Notes under the pieces: generated by a model
Databases searched by the model: none
Seen by the model: the letters and a program-made list of their open reading frames with translations, nothing else
What the model was told of the DNA's origin: nothing
Shown: one piece after another, positions 57,352 to 64,000 of the stretch
How positions within the stretch are numbered: position 1 is the first letter of the stretch
Layout of the letters: each line of letters opens with the position of its first letter
Assembly: GCA_021234155.1 (NCBI GenBank)
Contig: JAJEKV010000053.1
Span: forward strand, 6,341,424-6,405,423
DNA: 64,000 bases
Source of the DNA: Isoetes taiwanensis
Lineage: Eukaryota; Streptophyta; Lycopodiopsida; Isoetales; Isoetaceae
Direction: 5' to 3'
Program-made: the position numbers and the translations under genes

Positions 57352-58394
57352 GGTAGAAGGCGCTAGAAATCAATGAAGGCACTAGAAGGAAGAAAGGATT
57401 GGCGGTTGAAAGAATGGAGGGTTTCATGCAAGATATAGAGTAGTTGCATGCAAGGTTTCTTATAGGCGCGGTTGTAATTATGATTCCATCACATCATACA
57501 AGATTCATATCATATACGAATTAGCTATCATTACTTCTATTGAATTAATTACGCCCTAGGTTATCATTAATTCTCTATAGAATTACCCACATGTCAGCCA
57601 TACTTAAAACCTATGTTTTCATTAATTTTGTATAATTACCTAGACCTCAGCTATACTTACAAACAACTTTGGCCTATCTAGATTTACGACCTATACTTAC
57701 CTCATTACTACTACTAGCATACACCCTATGTTACCATTAATTTTGCAATAATTACCTACACCTAAGCTATACTTACAACCTATTTTTGGCTGCACTTACA
57801 ACATATATTTGTCCATTTAATGGTTTTTTTGGTATTTCTTAAAGTTCCCTTTAACCGGTTCTCAAAATTACTTTGTCCTTTTTTCGAACTAATATTAAGA
57901 CATTTCACTTTAAAGCAGAGTTTCATTAAAGTTGGAAATTTCGTGATTCCATTTTCGCTCGAAATGAAATTGTTCATTGTTTTTTCACACATTCAGCAAT
58001 CAAATCTGCACTATTTACTTAAAAATGCACAAGTATTAGCCTGAAAACCGCTCTATTTGACACGAAATGGGGCGGAAATCGACGGGCGAAACAACCTGGT
58101 TGCGCCATTTGAAGAAAAATTGTGGAAAAAAAGCAATAAAGTCGCTGCATTTGAAGTGAATCATAAGGACAATACGGGGAAAAAGCAAACAAATAAGCTG
58201 TGTATGAGTCTGTTACAATATATTCATATTGCAAAATGCCGCCAAGGCTATTTGCTTTACAAGTAAGATATACAAAAGGGGCAAATACATTAAGATCGTA
58301 TGTGTCATCGAGTATTCAAAAGATTAATCAGTACAGTAATCAACAATACCACAGAGGTAAATCTTATATACAAGTATGATATGCAAATCAGTTT

Positions 58395-61300
58395 TCAATA
58401 TTCCTCACCAAAAATCTTATCATCTGCTTTATCAATATCTTCCGGGTTAATCTTACTCCGGTCAACCTGCGAATCTGTGTCTTTTACCATTTGTTCCCCG
58501 GATCCTGTGGCCTCTACTCCACCACCATGTGATGTCTCTCCTCCACTACCATGTGATGTCTCTCCTGGAGTAGGTCCAGTGAGGGCCAAAACCTTACGAG
58601 AGTCCATGGCTGCTGGATCAAGCCAGGGATTAATGACGTTGTCAATTCTTTGAAGAATCCCTAGCATACATTGGATCTTTCTTCCATCATGCTCATAGGC
58701 CACACAACTCCTTTTTAACTGCAATGATGCCCTAGCAAAAGCCCCACCAGAAAAAAAGTCTAGAACAAAGTTACCTGGAGGGCAGAGCTTATCGACAAGG
58801 TATGCTGTTGTAGCAGGACCAACCTGCTTGTGAACCAAGTATTCCCCTTCCATACCTTGCCAACCGTATTTGAACCTGTCCCTCAGGAGCTTGTTAGCCA
58901 GATTCTCTGGCTCGGCACCAATTGCATCTTTATGGGTCTTAGGAACTTCAGGTGCTTTCCGGGGATGTTCACCATAAAACCTGAAATCCATGTGTTCATC
59001 AGGCTGTGCTTGGGCTGAGATCCTGGTGGCTAGAACCACAGCTGTTGGTTCTTTTATGCCACCACCTGGTGCCCACCCACTTTCCTCTTCGTGCATGCCT
59101 AAGTAAACTCTAGATCACGGATTCTAGTCTCTCCGGGCATTGCGAGGAAGAGACTCGTATATGTTCGGCTTAGCAAAACATATTATCCAGTATGTCTCAA
59201 CATCTGTCATCTTAGAAGCAGCATCAAAGAATTTGGCCAGAGTGGCGGGATCCCAAATCGGAGTAATTTGCCTCGCATCCAAACAGATCATGCTGGCAGA
59301 CAACACGATCGGATCCTGGACAATCCCACCACTAGAAACGCACTCCACATAATATCTTTTGAGGTCGTCCTCGGCCTCGGGCTTTAGAAGCTTACGGATG
59401 GATCTGCCTAATGAGAAGGGCACATTACCATGGACGCCCTCTTTCAGGATGCCGTCGGTGACCCACTTATTATGCACCACCCCCCACGATAGGAGGGTTG
59501 AGTCTGGGAATCCCTCGGACACCTTTCTCAAGTCCTCGAACTTTCTGTACTTGATTCCAAGTTCATCATGGATGTAGTTGAGAATCTCCTTCTTCATGTA
59601 GGCAAGAATCCTCAAGTTCTGTGCTCTCGTCTTGAAAAAATTATCACCCTTATAATCCGATGTGACCTTAACATAAATCTCCCCTCTGATGGCTTCCTGG
59701 AGGACAGTTCTGCAATCTTCATAATCTAGGCCTCTCATGCATCTGAGGTAGTTCTCGCTAAAATAATCCTTATCCTTTGCCCAATTGACTGCTATTTGTT
59801 GGCCCTTGTTATCTTTCAGCTCCCCCCTTTTCCATTTATTCCACATTTGGCGAAAGAGAGCGTAAATGTCGTCTGGCATGAAAACGAACCTGTTGACATC
59901 CTTGGTATGCTTTCCCCTGAGAATCTTGTCAACCATTTCAAGGTAATGCTGAAAGGCAAACCGAACATGTTAGAGCTTGAATGCAGCAAAGCAGTGTCAA
60001 ATGGCGCAGCGGCGCCATTTGACCTCAAATGGCGCAGCGGCGCCATTTGACCTCAAATGGTGCAGTGGCGCCATTTGGCTCATACGATGGTACATACCTT
60101 GTATTCGTCGCTTCTTGATTGGCCTTTTCCTGCTGGTGCTGGCTTGCCGCACTCCTGGTATTGCCTACGCAGGTGGTGTATCTGATCTGCGTATGGTTCC
60201 TTAAACACCGTCCTGGCTACGATGTCATTGACATCCACACTAAGCTGAAGAAGGTCCAAGTCACTCAGTTCTCCAGAAAGAACTCTGCAGAACCTATAAG
60301 TGTAAATCTTTTCGAAGTTCTACTCGGCATCTTACGTCCCCAACCGACACACGCTGCTGGCGGTGAGGCGAGAATGGTTGCCATTGATGATGTAGAACCT
60401 CATACCGGCCCGGTCGATTCTTGTGACCATGGTACTATTTGCTTTGTATGCGGATCAAAGGGCACCACATCTGTAGGCATGAAGGCTGGATGGGGATCTT
60501 GACCAAATGACTTGCACGGTTTCCTAACATGTTGGGATTTACAACTTCGTCTTTGTCATGTTAGGAGGTGCCTCTTCCATATCCCGGATGGATATTTTTC
60601 GATATATGTCACACCTAGAGAAACATGTGACTGTCTTTCTTTGTATTTTTTAGAGTTTCTTACGCCAACTCCTCCTCGGCATCACGGTCTATCTTCAGTT
60701 CCGAAGGCACCTCCAAACTTTCCATTTTCTTACGCTTTCCGATCCTCATCTCCTTCTTTGTTTCCCTCTTCCTTTTTAAAGGAATGCTATCAGCCCGTCG
60801 ATCAAAGGCCTTTACCTCTCCAGATGTGGGGAGGATTTAGTATCACTAATGGTTTCTCTCTGAATCTGTTTGGCGGGGACTTGATAGGAGAACCGATCGA
60901 TAGGAGGGAGACTTGGGAGCTGACTTGGGAGGAGACACACGGCATTTTCCTCGTCTTTCTTTTGATTCTCTTCCTCATGCTCTGTCCCTTCCATTTGGAC
61001 TTCCTTTGGTTTGTCTTTTTCTTCCCTTGGCTTGGTTTGCCTAAGGTTTGGCCTTTTCCTTGAAATCTCACAGCCGAAGCCAAGTCTTTGTCCATTAGAA
61101 GCGGGCATATTACAAGAGGTCTTGGCTCGACAATATGTGACCGAGAGTTCTTTGATCCGTCCATAGCTGAACGGAGAATGCCAAATCCTCTAAGTAGCTC
61201 GATCGTGCCATTAATACCAGCTGCCTCTCTGTTTTCGTATGAAGGCAACGGCCAGCCTTTTCTTTTGGCGGTATGCGGTCCTTGATCTTTGGATTCCATC

Positions 61301-61555
61301 ATCGTGGATCGTAAAGCGCGATCCATGCGATGCAGGTCAATGCGACATTCACGGGATCCTCCTTTGTGCAACCAAGGAAGTCTAATCTTCCCTGCTTTTC
61401 ACCTCCCCGCATGTTGACAATGATGCCAAGGCGCATCACAGCGTCTTGCTCACCCTTCTTGACTTTGTGAGGAGGCAAAGTTCTCTCCTCTTGTCCCCTT
61501 TGTGGGGTCGACCCCTTCCTCAAAGGGAATTGCCGACAATTTCCATGCACCATGG
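58395..61555 (-). pseudogene. Unit-2 long gene ending in an N6/N4-type methyltransferase-like domain
   Basis: The main exon runs from 59,948 to the stop at 58,395, one frame with two stops (TAG at 59,124-59,126 and a TGA six codons on) splitting it into about 270 and 233 codons. The N-terminal half includes IICFAKPNIYESLP; the C-terminal half holds PATTAYLVDKLCPPGN then FVLDFFSGGAFARASL and VAYEHD, matching motif X, motif I (VLDPFxGxG) and the motif II acid of beta-class DNA methyltransferases. In that class the catalytic DPPY precedes motif I; no DPPY is seen, and the position nearest it reads LDARQITPIWDP. A GT-AG intron (60,097-59,949) joins an upstream exon ending in AATNTRYK-like text; more decayed frames reach about 61,555 (NVALTCIAWIALYDPR). 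Family inferred from motifs. Confidence 0.6.
59998..60084. repeat. 28 bp palindromic repeat, three copies inside an intron (unit-2 motif)
   Basis: Three tandem units of CAAATGGCGC-agcg-GCGCCATTTG plus ACCT, at 59,998, 60,026 and 60,054, the last slightly decayed. Each can fold into a 10 bp stem. They fill the middle of the 149 nt intron 59,949-60,097. Confidence 0.9.
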
Positions 61556-61664
61556 CCTTCCAGCCATGACCACGGTCTTCTCGTCACTACGTTTTGGGCC
61601 TTGGACAGCGAAGGCGCACAAGAAAACAACAAATCAACAATCAAATCATGAAACCCAAACCCAA

Positions 61665-62040
61665 GCCACTACGCCATTTGCATGGAAATAAAGCGCGTGG
61701 CGCCATTTGCATGGAAATGGCGCAGCGGCGCCATTTGTATCGAAATGGCTATTTCTTCGCTCATTGCCGGTCGAGAAATGGCGGCGGCGGGCGCATTTCC
61801 ATGCAAATAAGCGCCGTCCGGCTCGCCATTTCCGTGGCGAGTCGGGTATCCCTCAAACCGACCAACAATCCGAGTGTACACTCCCTATTCATTCTTCGCC
61901 AGCGGTCGAGGCATTCTCGGCGGTCGATAATAAGGCCTATACTTTCTAGATTGTTGGCAAGCGGAGGAGAGCTGGACAGCGGTCGAGAAATGGTGCCAAA
62001 ATGGCCATTTGCATGGAAATGGCAGCCGGCCTCATTTACA
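61665..62040. repeat. Unit-2 palindromic motif cluster
   Basis: Repeated words of the type CGCCATTTGCATGGAAATGG, AAATGGCGCAGCGGCGCCAT, GGCGCATTTCCATGCAAATA and AAATGGCCATTTGCATGG, in both orientations, with further single copies at 62,140-62,220 (GCGGCGCTATTTC). The flanking GGTCGAGAAATGG word is also repeated. Confidence 0.8.
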
Positions 62041-62921
62041 TTACACTACATCGATCTAAAACAAACTACAAAACTAACCGACCCAAAGCGGAACCACAAA
62101 AACTCTATCCTAGACACACGGCTACATGAAGCACGCGGCGCTATTTCTTTCGAGCGGAACCACGAAACTAACTATCCTAGACACGGCTACATGAAGCGGG
62201 CGGTCGCTATTTCAATACCCATGACCAAACGGCTAAAAATGATACGAACTAACACGGGGGAGGCCATCATTATATGCGGCCGAATGACAGTAACGTCACG
62301 GGGACGTAGAAATTCTACTCCACCTTTTTTTCCTCGAGCTCCGGGATCAACAGCTACTATTAAAGGGCTAGAGAGAAAGCGAAAGCTAGAGAGAGAGAGA
62401 GATTGAAATTTGGTATTTGGCGGAAGCGATGATCGTGGCGGATGAAATGAAATGAAAAAATGAAATGAGAGAAAATAAACCCGTCGAAATAAATGGCTGA
62501 CGAGTTTGGCCAGCCGGCCCGATGCGCTCTACTGCGACCCTTCCGCCCGTCCGAGTCACTTAAATTTTTAAATTTTGAATTTGAATTTCCGCCCGTCCGC
62601 CAATTGAATTCTAAAATTTGAATTTCAGCCGGTCCGCCCAAAATTTTAAAATTTGAATTCCCGCCCACTTTTTCGCATATATTGTGCGGGTCCACGTCTC
62701 AAAGCCGTTTATAAAATCTGAGTACCGGATATGGTAAGCGAAGGCGCTTTTCGTCCTCGTATTAGCGGGTTCGCGATTTTCGCTCCAGATCCTCGCTTCA
62801 ACATCCGCGGTACTAGCCTTAGAGGACTTGGCGCCAAGTCAGGGCGTCTATTCGCCTTTTTTTGGTTCGTGGCGAGCTTCTTTGGTAGCTACCGGTTAAT
62901 GTAAGCGCTTTGGTTGGTTGC

Positions 62922-63085
62922 GGGCTTCTTCATTTCATAGCGGAGCTTCTTCATTTCATAGCGAAGCTTCTTCATTTCATAGCGGCGCTTCACTTGGTTA
63001 GCGGCGCTTCTTCATTTCATAGCGGTAGCTTCACTTGATTAGCGGCTTCTTCATTTCATAGCGGTAGCTTCTTGGTTAGCGGGCC
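62922..63085. repeat. Short tandem repeat CTTCTTCATTTCATAGCGG
   Basis: At least six copies of CTTCTTCATTTCATAGCGn, 21-45 bp apart, mixed with CTTCACTTGGTTAGCGG variants. They lie between the unit-2 long gene (minus) and the second DUF8039-like gene (plus). Upstream, 62,545-62,660 has a CCGCCCGTCCG plus AAATTTTGAATTT repeat. Confidence 0.85.
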
Positions 63086-63136
63086 TACTTGATTCAAAGG
63101 CTCTTCCCTTCTTTCAATGGCGATTCTCGATCTACA

Positions 63137-64000
63137 ATGATCCCAAAGGTTAGTGGTGATTACGTTTTAGTTTTCTTGTCGACAATTTCTCCTATAAGTG
63201 CGAGAATAATGTTTCTACCACGTAGTAATCTGTAGTAACTTTGTAACAATCCAGGGAAATAATCGTAGTGTCTTTGTAATATCACGATGTCTGTAACAAT
63301 CTGTAATAATCTTGTAGTGCGTAGTAATCTCTACTAATGTGTATCTGTAATCTTGATGTATGTTGTATCTGTAGTTATATGTAGTAGCTTTGTAGTAATA
63401 AATGCTGTGTGTCTGCTGTCCTAAGTTTTCTGTTTTTGTTCTAAAAAGCCAAATGGCTGAGTGCGCCATTAGATCAAATAAGCGCCAGCGCCATTTGTCT
63501 CTAAATAGGCGCATCCGCGCTATTTACTCAAATAAGCGTGGCTGCGCTTTTTTGTGGCAAATGGCTGGCGGCGCTATTTGAACAAATGGCGCTTACCAGC
63601 GCCATTTGTCTGTTTAATGAATATTTTATGCTCATTTCAGCGGGGTTTCTAACAATGTGTGTGTCATTGCATGCTTGCGGGGAAAAGGACCTTCGCGAGA
63701 ACTTCCTCGTGGGGGCGTGGTTGTTGCTAGGGGCATGAGGCGCATAGAGGGCACCTACATGGAAAGAGCATTGACTACTTTAAGAACGTCATCGTGGAGG
63801 TTCTTGAAGCCATAATTCCATCCCATGTGCTTCCCATTCCATGCGGTGCGGATAGCGTTCTTTTGGCCGTAGGCACATTTATCGAATGGCCTAGGCGTGG
63901 CGTGAGAATCTGTCGGATGCTTCACGCTGTATCATCATCGAGATGGAAACCCCCAACACGCCTAGTAGTTCCTCTACATCGTCATCACCCGGTTCTCCTT
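63137..64000 (+). CDS. DUF8039-like transposon-associated protein (unit 2), cut by window end
   Basis: ATG at 63,137 (MIPK) may be the first exon, with donor AAG|GTTAGT at 63,149 and acceptor TTTCAG at 63,640; the 490 nt intron carries the unit-2 palindromes. From 63,761 one frame reads GKSIDYFKNVIVEVLEAIIP then SHVLPIPCGADSVLLAVGTF and IEWPRRGV, a good DUF8039-like match (hG..i...nv.VeV......LPiPc...v..avGTFieWP). The exon between 63,641 and 63,760 is open in a different frame, so a one-base lesion or an unseen intron lies near 63,740. The 3' end is outside the window. Confidence 0.6.
63450..63615. repeat. Unit-2 palindromic motif cluster inside the second DUF8039 gene's intron
   Basis: At least seven related words: CAAATGGCTGAGTGCGCCAT, CAAATAAGCGCCAGCGCCAT, AAATAGGCGCATCCGCGCTA, CAAATAAGCGTGGCTGCGCT, CAAATGGCTGGCGGCGCTAT and CAAATGGCGCTTACCAGCGC. 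All fit CAAATggcGC-n4-6-GCgccATTTG and end about 25-45 nt before the acceptor. Confidence 0.85.

Noticed and set aside
60512-61063. 183-codon plus-strand open frame, Leu/Phe-rich
   Set aside because: It is the shadow of the lysine-rich minus-strand frame of the unit-2 long gene.

Overview
The window looks like nuclear DNA of a land plant with a large, repeat-rich genome. Supporting signs are GT-AG introns, a PAM2/ERD15-type gene, remnants of plastid and mitochondrial protein genes (enoyl-ACP reductase, thylakoid lumen TL15, HflX, MIC10) and plant-type transposons including DUF8039-like proteins. A seed-free plant such as a fern is my guess; the sequence does not fix the lineage. Only one gene looks intact by eye: an ERD15-like gene (coding 12,373-12,918, with a 5'-UTR intron). 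Almost everything else is a decayed gene copy, a captured gene fragment or a mobile element. All identifications are by eye without a database search.

Layout. 0-11.5 kb: a palindrome-rich satellite (398-960), the 3' end of a LINE (1.0-1.6 kb), a CTC microsatellite, decayed coding-like sequence, and an unidentified multi-exon minus-strand gene (about 5.6-9.2 kb). 11.1-14 kb: a hairpin, a GATAAC palindrome array and the ERD15-like gene. 14-20 kb: a small TIR element carrying a receptor-kinase fragment, a TL15 fragment and many short tandem duplications. 20.6-25.2 kb: a second copy of the ERD15 3' end, split by a 3.5 kb LINE. 27.5-34 kb: a decayed Crinkler/RHS-like NTPase-nuclease gene and a decayed U2AF65 copy. 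34.4-38 kb: a 12-exon HflX-type GTPase gene copy with two frame lesions. 38-46 kb: Ty3/gypsy and CACTA-like remnants, then a 5,691 bp TIR element with TTA target duplications that carries enoyl-ACP reductase and MIC10 fragments. Its empty target site survives in a related repeat at 17.9 kb.

48.8-64 kb is the most unusual part. After a complete 334 bp TRIM retrotransposon come two units of similar design. Each has a long minus-strand gene (the first ends in an FCP1/NIF-like HAD phosphatase domain, the second in a beta-class N6/N4 methyltransferase-like domain) and, divergently on the plus strand, a DUF8039-like gene. Each unit carries its own palindromic motif, repeated inside introns: an ACGCCaGGCGT type in unit 1 and a CAAATGGCGC...GCGCCATTTG type in unit 2. 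This pairing of divergent genes with unit-specific intronic palindromes is the best candidate for an undescribed system. Many reading frames here are broken by short indels; decay and assembly error cannot be told apart from this sequence alone.
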